Shown: piece by piece, positions 41,823 to 53,833 of the stretch | How the letters are laid out: each line of letters opens with the position of its first letter | Position numbering within the stretch: the first letter of the stretch is position 1 | Assembly (NCBI GenBank): GCA_021464245.1 | Contig: JADCRB010000042.1 | Span: 1,967,914-2,031,913 of the forward strand | DNA from: Carallia brachiata | Lineage: Eukaryota > Streptophyta > Magnoliopsida > Malpighiales > Rhizophoraceae | Direction of reading: 5' to 3' | DNA: 64,000 nt | Notes under the pieces: model-generated | The model's input: the letters and a program-made list of their open reading frames with translations, nothing else | Database searches by the model: none | What the model was told of the DNA's origin: nothing | Program-made: the position numbers and the translations under genes

Positions 41823-44453
41823 TTACCTATATTAAGATAATGCGAGTTAAATATGAATTTAGCAACCTAGGAAATGAAAACAAAAAAGAAATTGAAAGAG
41901 AAAAAGGGTTATGGAGGAGGAAGAAGGATGACTAAGTGGCATGAAAATTAAAAATCTTTCTTTTTTTTGTCATCTGGGATCCAGTTGGATTGGGAAGGGG
42001 GATTTTTTTTCTCCATAAAATGGGTAACCCTGGCCGCGGTTAGCATGTTGAAGTAGTCCGATGATCTATACTAAATTCGATGGAGCAAATCGAGTGAGCC
42101 TAGCAAGTGCCTTTGGTGTAGCTAAGGCTCGAACTTGTGACCTCGTTATGAACCCAAGCCTTTTGCCACTAGACCACCCAAACGGTGGCTTGGGATGTGG
42201 ATTTAACTGATAATGAAGTCTAGATTCGAACCCAAATCTTACTCAAGTTGTGAACTTGGTAACCACTAGCCTATACCTTGTGGTTGATGAAAATTAAAAA
42301 TCTTTAGTTCTGCTCAGAATTGATCATTCGTGTAATTGCCTTCTATGATAAATTAATAATGTTTATGTTATTATTTTTTGTTGCAGGTTTATCTTTGGTA
42401 CCCACTTAGTTTGATTACTGGTGGGACTACTGCTAAGATCATGGTAGCTGCAAAAGATAATTTTCTTGGGAAATATATTTACAAAGATACACTTGCTAGG
42501 AATCTTGCAGCTGTTATTTACAGAGTGAGTTCTACCTGCAATGTGTCTGTTTGTTTTTGTGTGAAACATACTTTTAGCATTACTTTTTCTTTTTTTTTTT
42601 TTTTTTAAGTTATTTTTGTGGCCCTTCATCAATAATTCTTTGTCATTCTACCCTTTAAGGTTAATTGGTTACCCCTTCATTTGGTATGTTGATCATGTGT
42701 GAGTTATATGATAGGCATACATTGGAAAGAAATCTTCCACCAATATGGTTCCTAAACATGGTGCAAATAACCCCATAAGCTTAGGCTTTTGGGTTAAGTG
42801 TTGTGCGCAAGGCCTGCTGGTATTGGTCATTCTAAACGTAACAAGTGGTATTAGAGCTATTGGTTTAGCTCTTGACCTGTGATGATGATCAAGACCTTCT
42901 GTTTGGACTCCTGTGACGGCTCCTATGGTTAAGTGAAGCTCAATAGGTGGCTCCTTCTATGAGCTCGTTGTTTGCATTTGGCGGGCTTCTTGTGTTCCTC
43001 TCATATAGTGTCATGGATGGAGAGTTGAAGAGCTTTGTGATAACTTCGTTGTTGATGTTGGAGATGCAGCTTCTTATCATGGTTTCCTGGTGGTTCGGAG
43101 CTGAAGGCAGCAGCAATTCTGTAAAATATCCAAAGTCTATGCTGGATATGAAGGAGATAAGCACTTGATTGTTGTGTTATTCTTGATGATACCAAAATAT
43201 GGTTTGGGGGGAGGGATATCTAGTGCATTCCGCTATGAGGCTGAATTTAGAGCCCGATGTGGAAGAGAATCACACTTGAGGAGGAGACTTGTTAGGTCAT
43301 TTGTGAGTGATGTGATGGGCAAGAATCCAACATCAGAAAGAAATCTACTACTAGTATGGCTTAAATACATAGTTGTGCAAATAGACCCATAAAACTTAGG
43401 CCTTCTAAGTGTTATGCTTAACTGTTATTGAACTCGTCGGTATTGGGCCTTTTAACCCTAATTGGAGATTTCCATATTGTGAGATAATACTTGACTAATC
43501 ACACCTCAGAGTCTTTTTGGGACTGTGTGCTGAATTTGGACCAGTTTTTTCTAGAATGTGAGTTGTTTCAGTGATTCAAGATGCTTTGCATTGGGCTCAA
43601 TTATGTTTTAGATTACTCTCATTACTACTAAGCTGACCATTTCATAAATTCTTTGCTAGGGAAGAAAATTGATAATAAAATAACTTTTTTCATATTGTTC
43701 TTTTGGATATTGGTTCATCATTCTCTTTATGTATTACTGACTGATGATCTGTGGTGCTGACAGGATGAGAAGGAGATACAGAAGACAGCATTTAAACAAT
43801 ATCGTGTATTGCGGTCAGCAACTGAGTTCAGATATGGATACAAGCTTGTTGTAATTACATTATAGCCTTTCTTGTGGATTATATAGAGCCTTTCTTTCCT
43901 GACTTTACACCATAAACATTTCAAACTTTCACAAGAATGATAATGAACAATGTTACCACTTTCATTCCCTTGATAGAAATATCAAATATGCAGGAAAATG
44001 GTAATCTGAGAGCTGCCATTTCTACCTCAGACGTCATTGAGGTGAGCTTCTTTTTGCTCAACAAAGTTTACTCGTTGACAGGAAATTCGACCAATAGGAT
44101 AACAAATTGTCTAAGGTCTGTTGGATCTAAGTTTATATTCTCTGTTGTAAGCCTGCTCTAGAGCTGCATGTGCTGGAAGTCTGTAATTTCTTTTTGTTGC
44201 ATCTCTCTCTCTCTCGCCCAAATATTGGACAATGGCATTTGGAGATTGTCAATTTATGGTTGTTGACAAAGTATCTATCATATATCTTAATGCATTTGAA
44301 TACGATCTTCAGCTTCCAACACAAGACCAGCTCAAAACTGTTCTTGATAAAGTGAAAGATTTCTTCGGTGACGCGAAAGAATCCTTTGGAAAGCTTACAG
44401 CTTTAAACTCAACATCTGAAACAGAGGAAGATTCAAAAGCAAAGGCCAATTGA
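41493..44453 (+). CDS. HHL1, chloroplast thylakoid protein (Hypersensitive to High Light 1)
   Basis: Matches HHL1 as I know it from Arabidopsis, a thylakoid protein associated with photosystem II repair in high light. Exons: 41493-41786, 42387-42524, 43764-43850, 43994-44041, 44313-44453; all junctions are GT-AG and phase 0. Total 235 residues, normal for the family. The start MEVGMSLNAL fits; a basic, Ser/Thr-rich transit peptide covers roughly residues 1-55. The conserved core is MAARQYQR, PKIEDDGNPRFVIFIRMANV (end of exon 1), YLWYPLSLITGGTTAKIMVA, DEKEIQKTAFKQ, FRYGYKLV, ENGNLRAA and LPTQDQLKTVLDKVKDFFGD. No interruption. Intron 1 contains a (CT)n tract near its donor and two SINE-like insertions. 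Confidence 0.95.
41790..41821 (+). repeat. (CT)n microsatellite in HHL1 intron 1
   Basis: A run of about 14 CT units starting a few bases after the intron 1 donor (AAT|GTTTGC at 41787). Transcribed as part of the pre-mRNA. Confidence 0.9.
42003..42185 (-). mobile_element. tRNA-derived SINE in HHL1 intron 1
   Basis: On the minus strand it begins with GTGGTCTAGTGGCAAAAGG (A box TGGTCTAGTGG), followed by AGGTCACAAGTTCGAGCC (B box GTTCGAGCC), then a non-tRNA body and an A run at 42003-42010 on that strand. This is the layout of AU-type plant SINEs. The insertion is antisense to HHL1. Confidence 0.65.
42205..42285 (-). mobile_element. Second tRNA-like SINE head
   Basis: On the minus strand GGCTAGTGGTTACCAAG (A box) is followed by TTTGGGTTCGAATC (B box). 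It is directly next to the first SINE; body and tail are not clear, so probably a truncated or nested copy. Confidence 0.45.
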
Positions 44454-45378
44454 GTTGCACAACAATTTGCAGGATCTTGCCTTCCAAAAGTTGTATTTCT
44501 TTTTGCCTGCTGCAAGGGGAAGACTTCATATGTCTCTGAAGGCTCTCTGCTAACTCTGCCAAAACAAGAGCTTTGCCCAGCACTTTTCTATTCATTCTGT
44601 GTTGAATATTGTATTCCATAAAGGAAAGCATTGTCTGTAATTTATTATGTTCTGGAGTTAAAAGCTGAAGCCTGAAGATGAAGGGTTATGTTTAATCAGT
44701 CGAAGAGGCCCTTTGGTTCGGTGAAATTGAAATGCTTCTTGCTGTAAATTGTAAGTGGCTTGGTGAGGCGGCATTGGAAACTGACTTTAGTGCATGGTTC
44801 TGTTCATAATTGTCAATCCCCTGAACAGGAACTTAGACATGCTTTGCGCCTGAATATGTCTTATTGTGTTTAGAATATCTCTAGGTATTGAAATCCTTCA
44901 ATTCGACGAAAACCTGTGTATTTGTACTACATTTTGTGGTAATCACTCATTTAAAGAAGTTTTGGTACCATTTAGTTTTAATACGGTTGAATTATAAAGT
45001 GAAGTATGGTGTCTGAATTTCAAATCTCAATCAAGTATTATGCTTGGTGGTCTTCAAGGTTTATTTAGTGGTTTGCTTTGATATCGGTTATCAAATGGTT
45101 AGAGTGGATCCAACGACCATACGCTAGTAAATTTTTAATTTTAGGCTGTTCATATATATATATAGTCTTTTAGAAATAATAGTACAACGATTAGCAAATA
45201 GAAATCGCGGTAAGGGACGGATCCGCCTTCCTTGGCAGCTCTATAACAAAAAGAATTATGCAAGAAAATAACATTTGCATGGCTTTATCATTCCACCTGA
45301 CAAAGAACAAATCTCCCCCGCCCTCTAATGTTACGCTGTTTTGAGCTAGATTATGATGTGGTAAGCCATTACAGTGGA

Positions 45379-45514
45379 CTAGTGCAGGTAACAGGCTGGT
45401 CCAAGAACAAGCTCAATTAGGTCCATGAAGAAAGCAGAAAAAAAAATACTAGTACAAGTGCGAGGCTGGTCCAATAACAAGCCCAATTGGGTCACATGGA
45501 GAAGAAAAAGCCCG
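45379..45514 (+). repeat. Two-copy tandem duplication of about 70 bp
   Basis: CTAGT(G/A)CA-A-G followed by AGGCTGGTCCAA, AACAAGC and CAATT(A/G)GGTC recurs at 45379-45447 and 45449-45514. Confidence 0.75.
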
Positions 45515-45826
45515 AAATGGATGGCAGGATCTTCGCGAACCCCAAAGATATGGATTGACCATAAAGTCCCGAAAAAAAAATCAGAAAATGTTAATAGATA
45601 AATGTTTTTACTATATAATTCAGTTATATTATAATAACGTTCATAATTTTTGTAATAATAATTATATTTTTTATAATAAAAATTTATAATTCATTTTTTT
45701 AAAAAAAAATATATTATTATAAAAAATATATTTTATAATATGACTAAACTGTATAATAAAATATGTATATTCAAATATAACATGCCAAAAAAGATATGAA
45801 TTGACCACACCTGAAGATTGGAAGCT

Positions 45827-45844
45827 TTCTGGAGGAATCCAGAA
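45827..45844 (+). promoter_or_regulatory. Heat-shock-element-like site, distal
   Basis: TTCtgGAGgaATCcaGAA: four alternating 5-bp units with one mismatch in each of the middle two. About 225-245 bases before the HSP start codon. Confidence 0.45.
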
Positions 45845-45978
45845 GGTAGAATACCAAGCAGGCAGGATTCTTGGTCGTTGCCACACCCATGCCACAGAAC
45901 TCTCTCCAGAAATGTCCATGCCTCCCTTTAAGTATCACCGAGTCCTCCTTACTAATTACCGAGTATCAGTCCTCCTCA

Positions 45979-45996
45979 GAAGTTTCCAAAATTTTC
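45979..45996 (+). promoter_or_regulatory. Heat-shock element, proximal to the HSP gene
   Basis: GAAgtTTCcaAAAttTTC: four alternating GAA/TTC units with one mismatch, about 75-90 bases before the ATG at 46070. It suits a heat-inducible plastid small HSP. The transcription start is not known, so it could fall in the leader. Confidence 0.6.
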
Positions 45997-46069
45997 AACA
46001 CCACAAATCAGTGTCCAACAAGCAAAGGCATAAAGCATCGTTCTTTGACACAGAAAGGAAAGGATCAAG

Positions 46070-46895
46070 ATGTCAGTCGCTCAATCAAATCTAAGCCTTT
46101 CTTTCTCCACGGGACCAAGAAACAGTTGCTTTTGGAAACCACATGGTGTTGGGGTCAGCTTCACTAGCAGGAACAAGGGAATTCTGGCAATTAGAGCAGA
46201 AGGCAAGGACAATCTTGACCACTTGCAGAGAGCGACCAAGCAGAGCCAACAGCCCCAGGCTAAGAAAAGGGTAGCCCCTGTCGCACCCATAGGTAGATTT
46301 CATTGATGCCCATCATTTAATTCCATCCCAAATTACATAAAGTTGAAGTCTTTTTTAAGTTTTCTTATTTAAAAGTATCCATTTTGGTTGCCTTGAATCT
46401 GCAGGGTTGTGGGACAGGTTCCCAACAGCTAGAACAGTGCAGCAGATGATGGAGACAATGGAGAGGATGATGGAGGACCCTTTTGCCTACTCAGGTGGAG
46501 GGTGGTCTTCTCCATCGTCACCTCTTGAAGGAGGTGGGTACGGTAGAGGAAGGACCCCATGGGAGATCAAAGAAGGAGAGACTGAATACAAGATGAGGTT
46601 TGACGTGCCTGGAATGACTAAAGAGGATGTGAAGGTTTGGGTGGAGGATAAGATGTTGATTGTCAAGGCTGAGAAATTGACTAAGAACAAAGTCAATGGT
46701 AGTGGACAGAATGGTATGGAAGAAGAGAATGAAGAGTGGTCTGCCAAGAGCTATGGAAGGTACAGCAGTAGAATTGCTCTGCCTGAGAACATCCAGTTTG
46801 AGAAGATTAAGGCTGAAGTTAAAGATGGGGTCTTGTATATTACGATCCCTAAAGCCAGTTCCACCACCAGTGTCCTTGACATTAAAGTTCAGTGA
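46070..46895 (+). CDS. Chloroplast small heat-shock protein (HSP21-like)
   Basis: ATP-independent chaperone of the alpha-crystallin/HSP20 family for the plastid. Exons 46070-46292 and 46405-46895 with a GT-AG intron inside a Gly codon; 237 residues. Residues 1 to about 50 are Ser/Arg-rich without a hydrophobic core, a transit peptide. The amphipathic segment after the intron (GLWDRFPTARTVQQMMETMERMMEDP) has the Met-rich helix typical of plastid HSP21. The alpha-crystallin domain follows: PWEIKEGETEYKMRFDVPGM, VKVWVEDKMLIVKAE, YGRYSSRIALPENI, and IKAEVKDGVLYITIPK near the C-terminus, with a late IKVQ-type tail. Heat-shock elements upstream support induction by heat. Intact. Confidence 0.93.
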
Positions 46896-49800
46896 CCATT
46901 TTGGAGGATTATTCAATATATAGGTTTCTACTTTTGTTCAAATCTTTTCCTTTTTGCTTCTCTTATTTTTAGTTTGGGCTTTTCTTGGTTAGTCTTTTAA
47001 GTTCCTCATGTAAACAGAAGCAAGACTTATGCTTTCCTTTTTTTGATTCTGGCTTTTGTTCTTGAATTTGCTTGTATGAAAAAGCAGAAGATGGTTTTAT
47101 ACGTGAAACATATGGCTGCTTCTGCAAAGTCTGAACTTGTGAGAACGAAAGGCAATAAATACTTCATCAGAAAAAGATAAGAGGGAAAAGCTGCTTGCTT
47201 TGCCGTAAGGAACTGAAGTCAGGATTGTTCAATACTTCATTGCATTCCTGCCGAGTTTAATACTAAGCCAGTGTTATGTAGCGGCTTCTCAGTTTAAATG
47301 TAATTTATACATCTCAGTTAGTTTTTACCATTAAGTTAATCATAGATTGTTAATCTCCGAATCTTGATCAGCAACTTCAACAAGGTTAGGAAACAAATTA
47401 GCAATGGAGCCTTAACCAGAGAAAAGGGTCATAGGATTTACATTTTCCAGGTGAAAATCTAAACGACAGCAAGCCAAGCCTCTCTCCACCCCAACACCAA
47501 AATTGCCACGCCCATTTTCGGTCACATGACTCACATTTTATGGAAACTTCGCCGTTTATTGTTCGAAGAATTATGTAAGATTCACGGGAAGTTATCCAAT
47601 ATAGATCTGAATTCTGGAAACCCTGAGTCTCAGTAACATCTCTCTTCCAAATTCCTCCGGCAATTGAGGGACTTTTTTGGGGTCGTTTTCTGGTTCAAGT
47701 AATTGACGAATTGAAGGATTTAAACGCAGTTTCATTGCTTAGTTTCCGCTCCTTCAGTTTGCTATATGTTTTTTGTTTTGGACCAAAAAAAAAGTTTGTT
47801 CTATATTAAAGTTTTGTAGGATTGCCATATAGAATCCTGATTTGTATAATCTATGTCAAAAAAATAGTTACAGCTAAAAATATAATTTGAGTTGCAGATT
47901 GCTCTTTCTTCAGGTCTCGAGTTTGGTAGTCGCGGAGTACTAAGTGATAATTCTTTTTTTCTTTCTTTTTTTTGATGGATCCAAATCCACTGCATTCGAC
48001 ACTGAACAAAGCGTATTTGAGCTTTGGGGAAATTTTTTTTTGCTTATTTGGTGTTTATTAATTTTTCAAACCCTATTTCGTTAGTCAATCGTATAGGCTA
48101 TTTAATTTGCTGATCACAACTTCATCTAAATTAATATTTAATTAGAATGAATTTAAAAGGTATAAACTAATGATGAAATGATTTAAATGTATATAATTAA
48201 AAAATTTATAAAAATTTAGAATTTGTTTTAGTATTTATCCCCTGAATCTGAATTAAGAATAATTGAGTTCTGAAAACCATAAAGACTTCTGTTTTTAACC
48301 TAAAATAAAAGGATTGGAACCCAATGTTCAAATGCTCTCAACTTTTAAAAACGAGGAAACATAATTCAGCCATTAAAAAAAAAAAGATAATTCCCATTTA
48401 CATTTCTCTAGAAACTAAAATTTTCCTCTTTTCCAAGCAAAATTTCAGGCTCGGCTATAACATTGGGTTTGGAGAAGAAAAAAAAGGAAGAGGGAGAAGA
48501 AAGTAAAAGAAAAAAAAGTAAGCGCGTTGAAATTTTTTTTTTTCGGGGAAGAAAGAAAATAGGGTAAGAGAAGCTTTGTTCTGTGTTACACTAAAACCAC
48601 TCCTTTCTAAAATTGAGATTTTTTTGGAGAAAAGTTATTAATTCTTTAACATTATTATTAAGAGTTTGTTTAAGTTATTGTTTGATATTACCGTTACTGA
48701 TTGTTGACTCAAGTTTCTTATTGCCGAATGCTAATAAAAATAATAAAATATTTAGTTAATTTTATCATTACTGTTAATGTTGAATAATAAAATATTTAAT
48801 ATATATATATATTAAAAAATTTATTTTTATATTTTTAAAATAATATTCTATAAATAATATTGAGAATATTTTCAATTAATTTTTATTTTTTAAAAAATTA
48901 ATTTTTACTAGATGGTAAAAAAAATATAATATTTCAGATTTTTTTATACGTGTCAATATTAAAAAAATGAAGTGAAAAAATATTATTTAAAAATAGTTGA
49001 AAGAAAATATTGTGTTTATACAAATATTAATACTATAGTAAAACATATATATTCATGTGGCAAGTAAAACAAAATAATGACAAAATTATATAAATATTTT
49101 TTAAGTGTAATTTCATACATATAAATTATTATTAGTACTAAAAAATAAAAAATTGTTCAAAAAACAACAAAAAATAGTATTAAACTGATTTCTAATTAAC
49201 TGCTATTAGAAAGTTATATAAGAAAATAAATAGAATAAAAAACAGAGAAAAGACTATATTGCTCTTACTATATACTAATAACTAGAAGTTTACTTTAAAA
49301 AAATCTTTACATTTTTTGAAATTTTATTAATTTTTTTTAAAAACAGTTTGTACAAATATTATGAATTTATTAAACTAACTTTATACAATTATTTCACATA
49401 TAAATTATAAATTAAATATTTTTTTATATAATGTATAATATTATTTTAAAAAATATAATTAAATTTTTATATATATTATTTTTCTTTATCTCGATTTTTA
49501 TTATTTTTTAAACAAAAAATTTTAATTTTTTTTACCACATCTTCTCGAATATAAGAAAAATATTTTTTTTATCAAATAATTCTTTTCTTCACTTTCTTCG
49601 TCTCGTGCAGCGATGATGTAATAGTCAGCCTCCACTCATACAGATGTCATCAATTATTGCAGACAGGAGCCGTTAGTAAATCGCTATTACAAGACTGGTT
49701 AAGCCTGCCCAAACCACTCTTTTTTCTTGGTTTCAAATTCAAAAAATAGTGGGGCCAACCCAATTAAGCTAATTTAATAAAGTTTTTTCTAACAGATTCC

Positions 49801-50292
49801 CCTTCCTAATTCAATTCATTTGGCAGTTGGCATTCATTTTTCCATGAATCCACATCAAGAAAGAAAGAGAAGCAAAAACTAGACGTTATTATTGGCCCTA
49901 CCCCCTCCAGTTGAGAAGCCATCCCATGAAAGCAGGTCCATATAAAAACTGAAAAACAAGAACATTCAGTGAGAAAAAAAGGAAAAAAAAGAAAAAAATC
50001 TTAACTTTATGGGCTAAGAAGGACACCCACAAACAAAAGCTTCTTCCTTTCCCTACAAATCCCAGTCTTTCTTCTCTCTCTCTTTTCTTAGCTACATTTG
50101 CATTGGGCCCATTGAGCCAGGAGCCTGTCAGATTCAAGCTTTGAAGTGACAGAACTCAGAAGTGGTTCTTCTTCATAAGAGAGAGCAGAGTGAGAGGTAA
50201 TTTGGAAATAAGAAAAGGTTTCACAAGTGGTATCTACTGAAAGAACAGAAACTGAATAGAAGAAAAGGGGGATTCAAAAACACAGAACTGAA
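46896..50292. other. Intergenic space between the HSP gene and the WVD2-like gene
   Basis: HSP 3' UTR, then about 3 kb of increasingly AT-rich DNA (48600-49600 extremely so), and the leader side of the WVD2-like gene from about 50100. No gene seen. Confidence 0.5.
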
Positions 50293-53200
50293 ATGGGAGA
50301 GCAAGCTTGCCTTAGGAGATCTTTTTCTCATCCATCAAGTGCTTCCCGTGAAAACAAGGAGGTTAGTGAAGACCCTTTCCTGTTTATTATTATTATTATT
50401 ATTATTATTTTGTTTTCCTGTTGTGTTTGAATTTCATGACTTTATGTAATAGGTGTTTCTGATCTTTACAATTCTCTTGTGTTGAGTTACAGTGCTTTTG
50501 TCTTTGTAGACTTTTTGTATGTATTGAGAATTTTAAAGACTGAAACTTGGATATATTCTCTATGGTTGAAGTCAACTGGGATCGCTTTTCAATTTCTACA
50601 CAGTTAGCCCTTGAGACTTGGCTCTGTCAGCTATGGAGTCTTCCTCTCGGTCTTCGCGTTTTTCTGTTTTAAAGGAAGGCCTTGCCTTCTTAGAGAGAGA
50701 GAGAGAGACAGAGAGAGCCACCATAGACTAGCTCTTCCGTAGGGCAATGATCACGTATGGATTTGCCATGCGGTCTGAAAGTATTGGGTGCACATCTTAA
50801 CATATTTGCTTGAATGATGCTTTTGGTGGGTTTTGTCTTATTTCAATTCCAGACATCTTTGTATGGAAATCTTCCTTGTCCTTGCTTTCACATTCTTTTC
50901 AAGGATTCCTGAGTTCATTATGTTTGTTATTAATGGCTAGAAGGTTTTATCGTTACGTGAATGACTGAATTGATATTCTAGTGGAAAACAAGAAAGCTGT
51001 TGAAGTTTGTTTTTCAGTTCTATTTTAGTGTTTTGTGATTATAAGGAAGAAATAGGTAGTTATCTGACTTAACACTATAGAAGTCACTGAGTCAACCTGG
51101 AAAGCTTTTTTCCATCGCAGGGCAATCCCATCCGAGCCTTAACGGAATCAATCTCGTTTGGCAGATTTATGTCAGAACCATTGGCTTGGGAGAAGTGGTC
51201 AACCTTTTCTCACAACCGCTACTTAGAAGAAGCTGAGATGTTTTCCAAGCCAGGTTCTGTTGCTCAGATGAAAGCTTATTTTGAAGCTCATTACAAGAAT
51301 AGGGCTGCCAAGAAAGCAGCAGCCTTGCCTGAACAACAAAATGCTTCCACTGTGAATATAACAGAAGCAGAAAATGCGGAGAAAGCTTACTCCAGTTATT
51401 CTGTTGATTCCAAGTCTACAATGGAAACAAGTGACAACAAAAAGCAAAATGAAGATGCTCATTTTGCTTATGCAAATACGAGTTTTTCGAATGGTCAAAG
51501 GGACCTTTATGAAAATCTGAACAAAAGTGACACTGCTTCTCCCATGGACTATGAGTCCGTATTATCAAAGGGTGACAATAACCAAGAAATTATAGGTGTC
51601 CTGGACACTAGACCAGCATATTTTGCTCGTGCCAATGGATTTGGTCTGAATGGTCAGACAGATCTTTCAGAAAATGCACAAACGGAAAGATGTGATAAGG
51701 TAGAAGGAGAAAGTGCTGAATTTGAGAACCCTCCTAAAGTAAAGACTCCAAGGCAGCCAGAAAATTCAGAAAACAATAACAAATTGTCAGCTACAACAGA
51801 AGATAACATGCGTCAAAAGGTAATTTCTCGAGTTATGCCTTCTTTCTTGGTAGTATATCATGCTGACTCTATTTTCTTACCATTCTGATCAGGAAGCTGC
51901 TGAAAAGGAGAACGTGGCGTTACCAGCTAATAAGAGAAGAATGAATTCTTCATCGAAGTTGTCAAGTCAGACTAAAGCAACTAAGCTCCCAAAGTCTTCT
52001 GCCAATCAGGTGAATTCCATGCTGCCAAAATCTGGAGCAAGTGCAGCTTTCGGCAGTAAGAAGTCTGCAGGAAGCCTGGTTGACAAAAAGGGATTAACCC
52101 CAAAATCTGTCCACATGTCTATTAATTTTGGCTCTCAATCAAGAGAAACCAGCGAAAGTTCTCTCAGAATGTCAAAAGGAAGTTCAACTACCCCAAAAAA
52201 TTCAATTAGGGTAATTGCATTACCTATTAAATCTTCATGATCTCAGTGAACATATATACATGTGATGCACGCAGAGCTCGTGCGCATGCTTCTGCATCCC
52301 CTTCCCCCCACCCCGCAATCTCGCACCCTTTACCATTCTATTTTAGCTCATCAAGATGTAATGTGTTCCAATGCAGGCATCTGTTTACAGGGAACGAAAG
52401 TTTCCTCCTTCAATACTTCCTTCATCCGAAGAGAGAAGGTATTATTAAATGGGAATCAAAGGAATGTGAATCTTTTGCATGGGAATAAAAATAGATAATT
52501 TCTTGTTGAAGTAAATTTTATTCCCATGTAACAGATTCACATTCCTTTTACTGATTCCGCCATTCTATTGGGGCTTGAATAATTAGAGGCTAGAGTAGTA
52601 AAGATGATATTTTCATGTTATCTACAGAAAATAATAATAGTAATAACAAAAGTATAAAAGAAAAATCTAACTGTTTACATGGCAGCTGCTCAAATTCTTC
52701 AAATCCAAGTGGAAGCAAAGCACAATGTCCGATTGCATCTTCTCCTTTTAGCTTGAAATGTGAAGAAAGAGCTCTGAGACGAAAGGAGGCAAGACTAGAC
52801 TCAGCAGTTAATATTACTTATTCCTTGTCTGTAATCATGCCATGATCTCCATGTTTTTTATGGCAGTTCTTCAAAATGCTGGAAGAGAAGAACAGTGCAA
52901 AGGAAGCGGAGAAAATGCATCTCCAAGTAAGATCTAAGCTTGATTTGTGTAAAGTATTGTAGTTATGTATGATAGGGGGGGATTTACCTCTTCGTGGGAA
53001 ACGTTATGAAAGATTCAGGTTCTCCTGATCGTGTGAAATGAAATCAAGATGAATGCAGTGCAAAATTACTTGGAAGTTTTTTGTAACTGGGCAATTTATT
53101 TTCTTTTGCTTGCTGATTATCTTGGTGAATAAATGTTCTGTGGCCAAAAGAAAAACTTGTATTTGGCGCCTCTTGCTTGATGTAACAATTGTCAGACAAC

Positions 53201-53833
53201 ATATCTTCTCACTTTCTATTGTGCAGGAGAAAGCAGTGCAAGATCCTAAAAGAGCACAACAGAGAATGTTCTCGAGAGGAAAACCATATGATGTTCTGCA
53301 CCTGTTGTCACAATCTCCAGGCAATCATACGAAGAAGGTCCTCGCACATATTTTATCACTTGTTTGCACAAATTATGCACATAGCAGTAAATCCTGCATC
53401 AAGCTAGTAACATTATGTAATTTACAAAGATTTTGACATAATGTCAAAAAAACTGTTCAACCCAAAAACTTCATTGTGAATTTCTAAAGCAAGGTGAGCT
53501 TTTAGCACAATGAGCTTGAGCATCAAGGGGCGTTTTAAAGTTCATTTCTAGACTTCATTCAACAGCTTAAGCTTTTAGATGGATTGCTTTCTTGACATTG
53601 TAGAAATTGAATACTAAGAACTTGGAGCTTGCCCTTCTTTATTCCAGGCGTCTCATTAAATGCACAAGTTATACATTGCACGTCGTTTTTCTTATGTCAA
53701 TATTGTCTTGCAGATGCCATTAACACGACCTCGATCACCAAAACTTGGAAGGAAGCCGATTCCCAGTACAGTCCAGGAGTCAAGTTTTCGGAGGCCTGCC
53801 GTCGCACCGAAAATTCAGAACATGCCACGCTGA
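50293..53833 (+). CDS. WVD2-like microtubule-associated protein (TPX2 C-terminal domain)
   Basis: Binds and organises cortical microtubules. Eight exons inferred: 50293-50361, 51121-51819, 51893-52210, 52377-52438, 52641-52788, 52867-52926, 53227-53337, 53714-53833; 528 residues. The N-terminal signature SFGRFMSEPLAWEKWSTFSH and SKPGSVAQMKAYFEAHYK fits WVD2-like 7. The middle is Ser/Lys-rich and disordered. The TPX2 segment is SPFSLKCEERALRRKEFFKM, LEEKNSAKEAEKMHLQ, and the end PLTRPRSPKLGRK. Intron 5 (52789-52866) has a GC donor, AG|GCAAGA. Exon 5 must start at 52641 rather than at the better-looking acceptor ending at 52627 to keep the frame after exon 4. The family's QAKSKE step at the exon 6/7 border is shortened. 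The outer exons are firm; exons 4-7 are less certain. Confidence 0.85.
50382..50408 (+). repeat. (ATT)n microsatellite in intron 1 of the WVD2-like gene
   Basis: About nine TTA/ATT units soon after the exon 1 donor. Confidence 0.85.
52452..52558. repeat. Inverted repeat (MITE-like) in intron 4 of the WVD2-like gene
   Basis: Left arm 52452-52490 (GGAATCAAAGGAATGTGAAT then ATGGGAATAAAA) pairs with right arm 52517-52558 (TTTTATTCCCATG, then ATTCACATTCC, ending GATTCC), with a few mismatches and about 26 bases between. It resembles the many GGAATnnGAAT-type hAT-like MITEs of plants. It lies just after the donor of exon 4 and may affect splicing there. Confidence 0.75.

Larger units (their letters stand above)
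44454..46060. other. HHL1 3' UTR and promoter side of the small HSP gene
   Basis: Includes the HHL1 3' UTR, a tandem duplication (45379-45514, separate), AT-rich DNA around 45600-45780, and the presumed heat-responsive promoter of the HSP gene from about 45800. Confidence 0.6.
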
